Shown: piece after piece, positions 44,882 to 55,278 of the stretch
Layout: each line of letters begins with the position of its first letter
Position numbering within the stretch: the stretch's first letter is position 1
Origin: Cyclaneusma minus
Lineage: Eukaryota; Ascomycota; Leotiomycetes; Marthamycetales; Marthamycetaceae
NCBI GenBank assembly: GCA_037179335.1
Contig: JAKZHN010000003.1
Coordinates: 1,364,001-1,428,000 of the forward strand
Length of the DNA stretch: 64,000 bases
Direction of reading: 5' to 3'
Position numbers and translations under genes: made by a program
The notes under the pieces: generated by a model
The model's database searches: none
Told to the model about the DNA's origin: nothing
What the model saw: the letters and a program-made list of their open reading frames with translations, nothing else

Positions 44882-46706
44882 CTTGGTAGTACGGTAGCGT
44901 GGAACAGAACGAAGGTGGTACAATCAGTTCGGGGGAATGGGGAGAGCTGCAGTCTCCAAGCCGTGTTCGAGTGAGGATGCTGGGACCGAGGGATCTTTCG
45001 ATGCACGGCGGGAGCTTCTTTTGAACGGCGGCAGATGTACAGTGGGATTTTTAGGGAGTTGCTAGGGCCGGCTAGCAGTGGTCATGCAGAGGCCGGCTCA
45101 TGCATGCTTGGGATGATTCAGAGTTTGATGGTGTTGTCAAGATAGAGTTGGAGGCATGTGAGGTGACAAGAGGATAGGTGGTGAGAGGATAGGTGATGAA
45201 AAGAAAGTTGCACAGAATAAGAGGAGCTTGAGGTGTCTGGCTTGAACATGCAGGGATGGTGCATACGCTGTAGGAACAGCCGGATGAAGCGGTTTATTGG
45301 ATATGGGACATCAGGGACCTGCTGGAAATAGATTGCGGGTGGAGGAGTGGCTGATCATGCTGATCATGGGGGATGTGCAGGCAGGATAGGGGGAGCAACG
45401 TGGTGCGATGGCGGCAGGCGGGTGGACTGAGGGGAGAAGAGAGAGGGTGTCGCCCTCAAACCTCAGCTTCGACCTCTTGAAGCTTCAAGCTCTGGACTGG
45501 AGGTCGCGGCATGTGGGGGATGACGTCGGCTTGATTCGTTCGGAAGACGTGGCGCCTGGTGATCCGTGTGTCGAGACTTGAAGAAACAAAAGCAACAACA
45601 CCACGAGATGTCGCATGATGAAGAATGCTCAATGCCACTGACACTTCACACCGAAAAGCAAGCAGTGCGAGTCGGAGATGCAACTCGACCAACTCTGTGT
45701 AACGGCACTCACAACCTGCCGAATCCAAGGGAGAACGGAGCAGCAGAGCATCGCCCAAACTGGCAGGTCAAGAGAATAACCATAATTCGACTTCGCCCAT
45801 GGAGGAGCCGGAAGATCTATCGGTGCCCAAGCTCATGGGACCGTCTCAAGCCTCGAACTTGGCTCCCGCTCTCGACTTCTCACATGGCCCCTCGCATCCA
45901 AGCCGCTGCATCTCGGGGTCGGCTGTCGAAATGTTCCTGCGCACCACAAGTCTAACGGGGATAGAGCACATGTACTCCGGTGAAGCCTCGACGTGTCCAC
46001 GAGTGGATGCGTGTAACCACAGCGAATACTCTGCATTCAACGGACTGTCTCGGCTGATCACGACCGGCGGTACTCCAGCGTTGCTACTACAGTACCCTAC
46101 TACTCGAAACTTGCCGGATTTTCCATATGAGATTTGAGAGACTGAGGCTCCCTTCTTACCAACCAACCTAACAAGACAGCAAAACTATCCCGTGATCTTC
46201 CAAATTGGGACTCGTCAAAAACGTGACCGGTGGTCTCGTCACGTGATCATCCTAAACTTATCTGTCCAGCTTCTCCTTCATTCCTCTGTATATCGAACTC
46301 GTGGCGGTCTTGCTAAATTTCACTGCCACAGACTCTCGGGGCCGAGCAGGTAAATTGGCTACAGCTTTTTCTTTGTCCGTTCTCTCTCCTCGAGTCCGGT
46401 TGTCCTGAAGCGGTTCAAAGGCCTTGTGCTCAAGTCGGGCCTCAAAGAAAAATGGCTGACAAATTTCTCAAACCCTTCATCAAAGACGTCCGGTACATGC
46501 ATTGTAGCCATTATGAAGTCTCAAGATGGGCTCACTGCGTGCTTTCTCTTTTCCCGATTTCTCCCATCCAACCTCCCGTCTTGCCGAGAACCAGATCCAG
46601 AGTCAAAACAAAAAGATCTCCGCCAAAGACAGTTTATATACAAGCTTCAAGCCCTGTGGCAACCTTGTACCGTCCCATCTACAAGGTAAAACACAAACCA
46701 CCCACC
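44882..46706. other. long divergent intergenic region
   Basis: Promoters of the Vps62-family gene (-) and the Cys-rich gene (+). An ATG frame at 45799-46137 (112 residues, MEEPEDLSVPK start) has ordinary composition but no motif; it could be a small gene. A CACGTG site lies at 46240-46245. Confidence 0.35.
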
Positions 46707-48947
46707 ATGGGCCGCCGCCAACCCCAGTACCTCAGCATCGCGCCCCCATCGCAGAAACAACCTCACGCCCCCCGCCAACCCTCTCTCCTCCACAACTCCG
46801 ATACGCCCCGATCCCCCGCCTCCCCCCTAACACCCCCGGCTCGTCTCTTCGACCGCGCCCCCATCGGCATCGCACGAACGCATACCCCCACCCCCCTAAT
46901 AACCAACGTCCCCGCCCCATCTTCCCTCGATCCACCTCCCCCATCCTCCCCTCGCCCCTGGCTCTGGCAATGCCATCTCTGCCACAATGTCTGGCGCCTC
47001 ACCACCACACGCCGTTGTCTCGCCGACGGCCATTTCTTCTGCTCACCCCCCGAACCCCCCACCCCCGATACTGCAACCTCAGGTAAAGGACGAAGACGGA
47101 AAATGAAAGGCTGTAGGAGTAGTTTTGATTATGAAGGCTGGGAAGCATACAACAAATGGCGCCGTTCGCTCAAAGTCGAAGAAGCGCGATTGCACCAAAG
47201 TCCGAAAGGAAGTCCAGAATCAAGCAAAACAGAATTACCAAAGACCGTGCAAAATAATAGGAACGAGAGAAAGGCCTCGGAGAGCCAGAGCCCCCTTGGT
47301 AGGAACCCAAGTGTAGGCGGTAGTGAAGCGAGCTTAGTCGCACTTTCGCCCGTCCTCCAACTCACAAGTCTCGACAACGCCCTCGACGCCGACAGCGCCG
47401 CCGCCATATCCTCCTGGGGCGAAGAAGTATCCGGCGCGCTCGGCTCCATCCTCTCTTCGCACTCCTCTTCCTCCCTTTCTACCCTTTCCAGCTCCTCATC
47501 ACCAGACACTTCATCACTAGATGACAGCAGTAGTAGTGCCACCAACATCGCAAACTCCGCGATTCGAAGAGAAAGCATCAATGCACATGGTTCCGCGTAT
47601 GCAGAAAGTGCACGAACTAGCACAGGTCAGAATTTCACCGAACAGGAAAAACAGTGGATCGATTGTTGGAGAGATTGCAACCATCCTTCTGAGTGCTGGC
47701 ATGCGAAACATGCGGCGCAGCAGCAGGAGGAAGCGAGGAGGGCGAGTAGTGTGAGTAGTATGGGAGCGAATTCGCCTGTGAGTACTGAGATGAATGTTGA
47801 GGCGCCGAGTCCTACGCGCGTCGATGCGCCTGCTACGAGTTTTGAGGAAATTCTAAATGGCGAGGGAAATGGGGATGGGGAGGAGAGAGATGTGTTGGCG
47901 GAATTGCCTGCTATGGCTGGGTATGGGCAACCGGCTGCGATGCGTTTTGAAGGGGGGATGGGAAAGGGAGGTGAGAAAGGGGAGGAGGTGGTGAGGCAGG
48001 ATACGCCGACGTTGTTGATGCCTTCGCCTGGTGGTCGGCATAGCATGCTCACTCCTCCCAGTACTATCTCCAAACAACAAGAAACCCAGGCAAGTTCGGC
48101 CAACACAGAAGAGACGTATGATTCGAAAGACACGGATATTTTTGCGTTCAACTTCAACATTCCTTCTTCGTCATCATCGAGCAGCTCAACTGGCACAGCG
48201 AATAGCTCTCATGGTAAGAGTGGCGCTAGCGGAAATGGAAATGGGCAGATTATTCCATCGGGAATACCGAAGAATCGCTCGACGACTAGTTTGCCTGATG
48301 TAATCCAGGTGCTTAACGAAGGACCGAGAGCTGGCACGCCACCGGCTCCTGGAAATGCTAATATCCCGCGCGGTACGAATAAGGCGAAAACTGGTGGCAA
48401 GGAGAGTACATGGAGTGCGTATGCTGATGCCGAAACATCGCAGCTTTTGGACGATCTTGCTGCGCAGAGTCCGACACATGCCAATTCCAAAAAGAGGGGG
48501 TTTGGGATAAAAAGCAGTAGTGGTGCTGCCAGGACCGGCAACTCTTTGCTCGCTGATGACGAAAATGAGAATGAGAATGTTAGTTTTGGTAGGGCTGGGG
48601 CAGGCGAGGGCAGCGAGATGCAATGGCTCGATGGCATTTTCGGCAGCACGAATTCTACGGGGAGGGAGAGAGGTTCTTGCTCGCAGGGGAGAGAAGAGGA
48701 GATGATTGAGAGTGGATATGGAATTTCAATTGAGAGTCTTGGGAGGAGGAATAGGGCGAATACTTTTGGGAATATGGGGTTGAGGCGGGGAAGGGAGGTT
48801 GTGGATGGGGATGTGGATGATGTGGATGATGTGGATGAATTGGATGAAGTGGATGATGAGGAAGGAGGGAAGGGAAATGGGGAGATGGGGAAGGGGAAGG
48901 AGGAAGAGGTGGGGGTGGTGAGCAAGAAGGGGATTAGGGGTTGTTGA
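46707..48947 (+). CDS. conserved fungal Cys-rich protein of unknown function
   Basis: Single exon of 746 residues from the ATG at 46707 (ACC ATG G context); the frame is open further upstream, but that part looks like leader. A putative zinc-binding motif lies at about 86-112: WLWQCHLCHNVWRL then TTRRCLADGHFFC, giving C89-x2-C92-x11-C104-x4-H109-x2-C112, followed by MKGCRSSFDYEGWEAYNKWRR. A second Cys cluster CWRDCNHPSECWH lies near 320-332. The rest is Ser-, Gly- and Glu-rich and probably disordered, with a (V/L)DDVDDVDELDEVDDEE acidic tract near the end made by GATGTGGAT codon repeats. I recall the first motif from other fungal proteins but know no function. Confidence 0.65.
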   Translation: MGRRQPQYLSIAPPSQKQPHAPRQPSLLHNSDTPRSPASPLTPPARLFDRAPIGIARTHTPTPLITNVPAPSSLDPPPPSSPRPWLWQCHLCHNVWRLTTTRRCLADGHFFCSPPEPPTPDTATSGKGRRRKMKGCRSSFDYEGWEAYNKWRRSLKVEEARLHQSPKGSPESSKTELPKTVQNNRNERKASESQSPLGRNPSVGGSEASLVALSPVLQLTSLDNALDADSAAAISSWGEEVSGALGSILSSHSSSSLSTLSSSSSPDTSSLDDSSSSATNIANSAIRRESINAHGSAYAESARTSTGQNFTEQEKQWIDCWRDCNHPSECWHAKHAAQQQEEARRASSVSSMGANSPVSTEMNVEAPSPTRVDAPATSFEEILNGEGNGDGEERDVLAELPAMAGYGQPAAMRFEGGMGKGGEKGEEVVRQDTPTLLMPSPGGRHSMLTPPSTISKQQETQASSANTEETYDSKDTDIFAFNFNIPSSSSSSSSTGTANSSHGKSGASGNGNGQIIPSGIPKNRSTTSLPDVIQVLNEGPRAGTPPAPGNANIPRGTNKAKTGGKESTWSAYADAETSQLLDDLAAQSPTHANSKKRGFGIKSSSGAARTGNSLLADDENENENVSFGRAGAGEGSEMQWLDGIFGSTNSTGRERGSCSQGREEEMIESGYGISIESLGRRNRANTFGNMGLRRGREVVDGDVDDVDDVDELDEVDDEEGGKGNGEMGKGKEEEVGVVSKKGIRGC
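48808..48864 (+). repeat. GAT-GTG/GAT codon repeat encoding an acidic tract
   Basis: Repeated GATGTGGAT units code for alternating Val-Asp-Asp residues in the Cys-rich protein. Likely length-variable by slippage. Confidence 0.6.
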
Positions 48948-49034
48948 GGGCGAGTTTTGGGAGTGTGAGGGGGAAGAGTAGGGAGAGGAGGTAGGTGGGG
49001 TGGGTGTGTGGGGGGTTGGGACGTGAGGATGGCG

Positions 49035-49374
49035 AAGGAATAGAGATGGTAGATTGACGGAGAGCGGTATTATAGATTGATAGGGGTAGCTTATTAGATT
49101 CCCCAACACTGACTGGGGTAATGAACAAAAAGTCAAAAAAAAGTCAAAAGGCACTTGTCGAACCCGGGGGGTTCGACGTCCTGAAACCAGACGAACTGAG
49201 TTTACATTCAACGAGGACGGGACGAAATGGTACTGAACCATTGCGCCACTTAGGCCACTTTCTACTAATTTCTAGTTCGTTGATGGGAGTTTGGCTCATT
49301 TTGTGGTATATACCCTCTGCACCTAAGGAATAGAGATGGCAGATTGACGAAGAGCGGTATCATAGATTGATAGG
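49035..49374. repeat. 48-50 bp direct repeats flanking a tRNA-like element
   Basis: Copies at 49035-49084 and 49325-49374 differ at about four or five positions, all but one transitions (for example GATGGTAG/GATGGCAG, GACGGAG/GACGAAG, TATTATAG/TATCATAG). They enclose a 240-bp segment holding a tRNA-like sequence. Confidence 0.75.
49154..49258 (-). other. tRNA-like element between direct repeats
   Basis: On the minus strand an A-box-like GGCGCAATGGTTCAGTACC is followed about 70 bases later by CCCGGGTTCGACAAGTGCC, a B-box-like sequence, and then by T runs (49136-49124 region). Acceptor pairing is partial only. Consistent with a SINE of tRNA origin or a pseudo-tRNA. Confidence 0.35.
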
Positions 49375-49409
49375 TAGTAGATACCTTGACGGGAATAATA
49401 AGAATCGAG

Positions 49410-49432
49410 GGCCCCCCCCCCCCTTTTTTTTA
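49410..49432 (+). repeat. poly-C/poly-T tract
   Basis: A run of 12 C is followed directly by 8 T. It may be a slippage-prone or assembly-sensitive site. Confidence 0.7.
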
Positions 49433-49689
49433 TCAAACTCTATAATTGTCATCGGGGTAGTCCGGCAGGGAGGCGTTGGTGAGGGGAGCATGTGAGCTTC
49501 GTCCGTCCTCCTTCAAGCATAGCTAGTTGAGATTATTCGCAGCTTGCGAGTGACTCAAGAGGAAGTGCGCAGGAGCCAGGACGTAATTCGATTTATTCTT
49601 GTGACTCCTTACTATATGGCATTCAAAAAGAGCGTTTGACTAACAATATGCGTATAGTCCACTCTGGAGCATACCAAGTTGCAAAAAAA

Positions 49690-49870
49690 GAGGCCAGACA
49701 AATACCCCTACCAGCACCAGGAATCAAACCCAGGGCCGGCCTTGGGGTCCTCCGCAAAGGGACCTAACACAGTAACACTCAGAAATCAGGGAGCGTTGCT
49801 AAACCGCGCTCAGGACAACAGAGTCGTGTCATGCCGCCTGAAAGGCTAAACCACAGTGTCCTGTGAGTTC
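49690..49870 (-). other. dimeric tRNA-like element
   Basis: On the minus strand two A-box-like blocks occur in series (CACTGTGGTTTAGCC and GAGCGCGGTTTAGCAACGC). One B-box arm follows, CTGGG-TTTGATT-CCTGG, with all five T-stem pairs possible (two G-T). A run of seven T ends the unit (about 49690-49683). The A-box resembles that at 2706-2717 (TGTGGTTAAGC). Confidence 0.4.
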
Positions 49871-50807
49871 TCTCAACTTCTCCTTAAGTCTGGATGGAAA
49901 TCGATGCAGATCCGTCGATTCATTCAGATATATCAACCAACTACTTTTTACACATCGCCAAACACTTTATCAAGTTCGTGGATTTGGTGTTTTGCTCTTC
50001 ATTTTTAACTGCACGTGATAGCGAGGGGCATATTTTGGGATAGAGCCGTTGATATGTCCAGATTCAGTCCACTGAGCTGATATCAAGAAGGACAAAGACA
50101 TGACAAGTGTGATTCGCGTGGAGTTGGGATGGGTTAGCGGGTTGTGGAAGCAAGGGGTTGAAACAAAAACGTCACGTCCGAATGTCCGAATTCACGAGAC
50201 AAGCTGTCAGTTCCGGTACGTCGTCCAGCACGATCTCATGCTTCCTTCCGAGCTCAAAAGTATACGAGGAAACCATCATGATCATGCCGCGTCATTATCT
50301 CTGTCATTGCTTTAGCTCAGTCCTTCCTAGTAGTAGTACACAGCTTCCCTTCCCCAATCCACTCCGTTCGCTCAAGTCTCTCTCGACCTCCATCTAGTTC
50401 CTTTCAGTAGTGCAGTTGCCGAACCCCATTCGCTCTTTTCTCAAAACAAGACAACACCCAGCAAGCCCATTTCAGTTCCAAGTCAACGCAGCAATAAAGG
50501 ACCAGGAATAGGAGAATTCTTGCACGAGAACAGAACTGCAGAAATCCCAGTACACCTTTCAGGAATCCCATCGAATCACGTAGCTCCGCTGCTGCGGACA
50601 CGTGTTTTTTTCGAGAGGAAATAGTTTCAACGACAAAAGAGGAATAGCGGAGAAGAGAGCAGCATTTTGACGAGAAAGTGCGACAACACGTCGCGGAATC
50701 CGATGAGAGTCGGTCGGTTCGTTCGTACGGTCGACGTGTCGATCGTTGCGTTTCGAAGCTTTTTGTTGATTTTCTGAGTGGTGTTTGGCGGAAACAACGT
50801 AAAATCT
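49871..50807. other. H2A.Z 3' flank and unassigned DNA
   Basis: Short frames only. Nothing else recognised. Confidence 0.35.
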
Positions 50808-51691
50808 TTAAGCTTCGATAGCCTTGCTCTTCTTCTTCTGCTCGACCTTTAGGAGCAGCGCGCGGTTGATGTGAGGCAGGACACCACCAAAGGCGATGGT
50901 GGCGCGGATCAGGGTGTCGAGTTCTTCGTCGCCGCGGATGGCCAATTGCAAGTGGCGGGGAGTGATGCGCTTGACTTTGAGATCCTTCGCAGCATTCTAC
51001 GGCACAAGAAGAATCACTGGTTAGCTTTTGAACACGTATCTGAAAGCTTGTTGGGCTGGCGGGGCAGGCGTGACTCACTCCTGCGAGCTCTAGAACTTCG
51101 GCTGTGAGGTACTCGAGCACGGCTGTAACGTAGACTGCTGCCTTGGCACCGACGCGCATCTTGTTCTGGGTGTTGTTCTTAAGGAATCGTTTGACACGAC
51201 CGCATGGGAACTAGATGGAGGTAAAATGTCAGCATACTGGCTACATCTGAGCGTTCAACCCTTGCTATCCGGATGGAAAAAGGCTGCAGTCTCATATCGA
51301 GTTCCAAAAATCGTGCCATTGTCGCCGTGGTCGATGTCGCGTGCCGCGCCGAGCTTGCCGGCAGCAATTCTGATGATTCTCGTGGCCCTGCTGATCCTCG
51401 CACGTCTCTCTGGCCGATCCTGCTGCCTCCATCGCGTTTTTTACCGGAGGGGTATGCGATGAGCTGGCTGGAGCTATGACGCGCCAATGGTGGGGTTTGA
51501 TGGTCGATGCGAGGCCGTGTTGGATGCGCGAATTCGGTATGGCGATGATAGTATGAATGCTCGGCCTTGCAATTGCTTCTTACCTGGAGACCAGCCTTCT
51601 GCGAGTGGCTCTGCTGCTTCTTGCCCACGTCGGCGCCAACCTTGCCTCCGGACGACTTTCCACCGGATGATTTGCCCTTGCCTCCTGCCAT
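50808..51691 (-). CDS. HTZ1: histone variant H2A.Z
   Basis: Exons 51691-51584, 51210-51079 and 50996-50808 encode 142 residues. A Gly/Lys-rich tail (MAGGKGKSSGGKSSGGK) is followed by the H2A fold: AGLQFPCGRVKRFLK, VGAKAAVYVTAVLEYLTAEVLELAGNA, RITPRHLQLAIRGDEELD. H2A.Z rather than canonical H2A is shown by the long Gly/Lys tail, TQNKMRVG in the L1 region and the IAFGGVLPHIN docking segment in place of VTIAQGGVLPNI. The C-terminus lacks the SQE motif of fungal H2A. H2A.Z is placed at promoter nucleosomes by the SWR1 complex. Introns are 373 nt (51211-51583) and 82 nt (50997-51078); the first is long. Confidence 0.95.
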
Positions 51692-52557
51692 TGCTGATGA
51701 TTCGTGGGGAGTGTGTGGAAGTGGAAGAGATCGGGCGATGGATGCGGGTGGTGAAGTGATGCTCGGTGGTGTCGATGGTGGAGCGGCGGAATGTTGATTG
51801 ATATGTTTGAAGGTGCGAGAGGTGGTAGGAAGGCGCGTCCCGGTGGTGCAGAAAGTATGCGGATGCTTAGTGACTGCTAAGCGAAGCACAGCATATGGCC
51901 CAAGCCGAGAGCTACACCGGGGACTGGCGAGTGAAGAACTCCCCCGCCACTCAGGTAGTTTCGTAGAAACTAGGCAGAAGCCTTTGAAATGACAGAAAGA
52001 GTATGGAGACGACTTTTCCCGTGGATAAAAGACAGTATAGGGGGCGCATTCCAGGCATATGGGAGGCAACTGCGAGGCAACTTGCCCCATGGCTAACCTT
52101 GGCTATGCCAGCCCCAGAGATGCCAACTCACCTGCAGTAGATTCCTCTCCCTCGGCTGCATCCGGAGAGGTTGTGAACACTCGTTCGCAGGTCCTAAGTT
52201 GTTGGCTCATGTTGGACATGAAAGATTGTGATGTCTTTGGACGTTCACCAAGCTGCTAGACTTGGTAGGTCCCTGCGCTTCGCCGTACCCCATCACGTGA
52301 GTGTGTTTTGCAGCCTTGCGCTCAAGGCCACCAGTTGGGGTATCACAATTGAGCCGAGGTGCCACATCAGCTCGGCTCTTGGAATGCAACATCAATTCCC
52401 GACGGATCTCTCAGTCGAAGTTATAAAAGTCGCAAGTAGTCCAACAGTTCACTTCTTCTCCAATCGATCCTGATTCCTCGTAATCTCATTTCTGTCTTCA
52501 TCTCATTGTTTCCCGACTTTGACAAAACTTGTGATTGAAATTTCCCTTTCGCAAACC
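51692..52557. other. divergent promoter region of H2A.Z and the acyl-CoA dehydrogenase
   Basis: A CACGTG site (52294-52299) lies 259 bp before the dehydrogenase start. No gene in between. Confidence 0.4.
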
Positions 52558-54320
52558 ATGTCTTCCCCACCCAAAGCCTTCGGCTCCCCAATCCCCTACG
52601 CAGAACCATTGTGGTATTCCCGCAACACAACTCCATACTACAATGATTCCCACCGCAAGCTACGTGCCGAGGTGCGGCGATATGTCGACGAAGAATTGCT
52701 CCCCCATGCTTTCGAATGGGAAGAAGCCGGTCAGGTTCCCAAGGAAGTGTGTTTTCTGATTTCTCCTCATGCCACTGTGTTTCCGTGCCCATTCTTCCAC
52801 TACCAATCTCCTCTCATGTCGAAACCTCCACTCTCAAACACTACAATTGCAATATCGCACTCTAAATGTCTTCTCATAATGTCTATTTGCTTCTCAGTCA
52901 TTCAATTTAACAGCAACTTCTCCCTTCATCATTCATCCCACCAACGCCTTTTAACACTCCCCATCCCACACAGGCATTCCTCCGTCACGCCTCCCTCGGC
53001 TACCTCACAGCAGACAACACCAACCCAACAGCCAAACTACCAGCCAATATCCCTGCCTCAGAATGGGACAGCTGGCACAGCCTAATAGTCACAGACGAGC
53101 TATTCCGCGTGGGCTACACCGGTGTCCTCTGGGGTCTCGGCGGCGGAAACGGAATCGGCGTTCCCCCCATTGTCAAATTCGGCACCACAGAGCAGAAAGC
53201 CCGCTTCCTGCCTGCCGTTTCCAGAGGAGAAATATGGTTCTGTTTGGGCATTACCGAGCCTGACGGTATGTCGTTTCAATCATTTTAACTCATTTTAACT
53301 TTCCAATATCTCCTATTTCCCTGCAACGAAAAGCATGCTGGATGCCCTACATCATATTGCCATTCCTCGCTCTTCTAGAAACTTGGGATTCATGGAGAAT
53401 TGCTCGTGGTCGGATATTTTCTATAGAATGCTTTTGAAAATCACGTGCCTGAGATGCTGTCATGCTGATGAGAATGAAAAACAGCGGGTTCGGACGTAGC
53501 GAATATCAAGACAACGGCTGTCCGCCAAGGCGACCACTACGTCGTAAACGGTTCCAAAAAATGGATCACCAACGGCATCTTCGCCGACTTCGTTACCGCC
53601 GCTGTACGAACCGGTGGACCAGGCCACAGCGGCCTCTCTCTGCTCATCATTCCCCTAGCCTCGCCCGGCGTCTCCCGACGCCTCATGAAAAACAGCGGCG
53701 TCAACGCTTCCGGTTCCACCTTCATCGAATTCGACGACGTGCGTGTACCAGCTACTAATCTGCTGGGACAAGAAGGGCACGGGTGGAAAATGGTCATGGA
53801 CAATTTCAATCCGGAGAGGATGGGTATAGCGATTGCTTGTGTGCGGCTCTCGCGGGTTTGCGTCGAAGATGCGTGGAAACATGCGCTTACGAGGAAGACG
53901 TTTGGGAAAAGCCTGGTGGAGAATCAAACCATCAGAGCGAAGTTCGCGAAAATGGGACGGCTGATTGAGAGTGCGTGGGCGCTGGTTGAAGCGCTGAATT
54001 TCCATGTTGAAGAAGAGAGATTGCGTGTGTTGAAAGGGGATGGAGTTGGGGAAGGAGAGGGATTGAGGATTGGAGGTATGACGGCACTGTTGAAGACGGT
54101 GTGTACGAGGTGTTTGGAGAAGTGTGCTAGAGAGGCGCAGCAGGTTATGGGAGGGCTGGGGTATGCGAGGGGCGGCAGGGGCGGGAGGATTGAGGCGATT
54201 TCGAGGGATGTTAGGGTTATGGCTGTGGGTGGGGGGAGTGAGGAGATTATGAGTGAGTTGGCGATTAGAGAGGAGGCCAAGGATCTGTTGAAGTATGAGA
54301 GCAGATCGAGTAGGTTGTAG
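52558..54320 (+). CDS. acyl-CoA dehydrogenase with peroxisomal targeting signal
   Basis: Exons 52558-52746, 52974-53265 and 53485-54320 encode 438 residues. The first exon starts MSSPPKAFGSPIPYAEPLWY. The FAD-binding signature GITEPDAGSDVANIKT spans the second splice site (about 155-170). KKWITNG, TFIEFDDVRVPATNLLG and NFNPERMGIA are standard family segments, and GGLGYARGG then GGGSEEIM sits in the C-terminal FAD/substrate region. The protein ends SRL, a PTS1-type signal, so import into peroxisomes is likely; filamentous fungi are known to have peroxisomal acyl-CoA dehydrogenases, unlike yeast, which uses acyl-CoA oxidase. The chain-length or branched-acyl preference cannot be read. Introns are 227 nt and 219 nt. 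Confidence 0.85.
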
Positions 54321-55278
54321 GATCTTGCGGGTTTGTGAACAATTATATGGTCTGGAGTTTAGACGTTCAGACTTCCAGGTTGTCATGTACTCGCTCAGCC
54401 TTCAGAACAGAAGAATCACAAGTATCAGGACGGTTTCCAGCTGTCTGCCAAAGATATGCTCTGGAAAGTAAAAAAGATTCCCTGTTCGTCGCGGCTGCGC
54501 GCTTACCCTGCATTTGGACTTTCTGATCGATTTTTGCAGAATACCCCAACAACGGCTTTGAATCTCGCAGGCTCGCAGCTGGTAGAGTCATTCCCAGACA
54601 AATGAGTTTAAGCACTTGGGTCAGCTTCGGCTTTCCGTGCCGCTGGCTTGCAGAAATGAGAAAACATCATGACGCTTAGAGTCAACACCTGTGTGACTGT
54701 GGCTTTTGGGATCCTGCGGGGCTGGATGGTACACTTCATGTTAGTAGCAAGAAGTTAGGTGTACACTGGAACTTCGTTCATTGTTTTGGGATCATGAAGA
54801 GATGTTCATAGACTATCTGGAGGGACGTTTGGTGGAAGATTGGTCAATCATCGCAGTATTTTTGGTGTCTGGAGACGGACTGCCTCTTTGGATGATGAAA
54901 CTTTTTTTAATGGTAGAGTGGGTAGGATACGGCTGCCGCAAGTGTTTCTGGTGGTGGTGAGGATGGTGTTGTGAACGTGGGTGGGTGGGTTTCTTTGTTC
55001 CTTCGAGAGTTGAGACGCCATGTTTCCGTTCCGTGTGGGTGGCTCAGGTTTGTGACAAAGACGGCAAAAGCCCGTAACGGCCGTAAGTTCAGTCAATTGT
55101 CATTTTCTTGTTTATCCTACTTCTCTGTCGGAAGTACGCTATTTGCGACGAAGGACGCCAAGTTGTTTTCTACATCGCTCTTTCTCCTCAGTCGCACGTC
55201 CTCTTATGATGTCGTAGTCTGAGCATTGGGGATATTTCCTTCTCTCCTCATTCACCCTCACGATCCCCACTCCTCTCA
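54321..55278. other. intergenic stretch
   Basis: Short frames without motifs; leader of the RTA1-like gene at the right. Confidence 0.4.
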
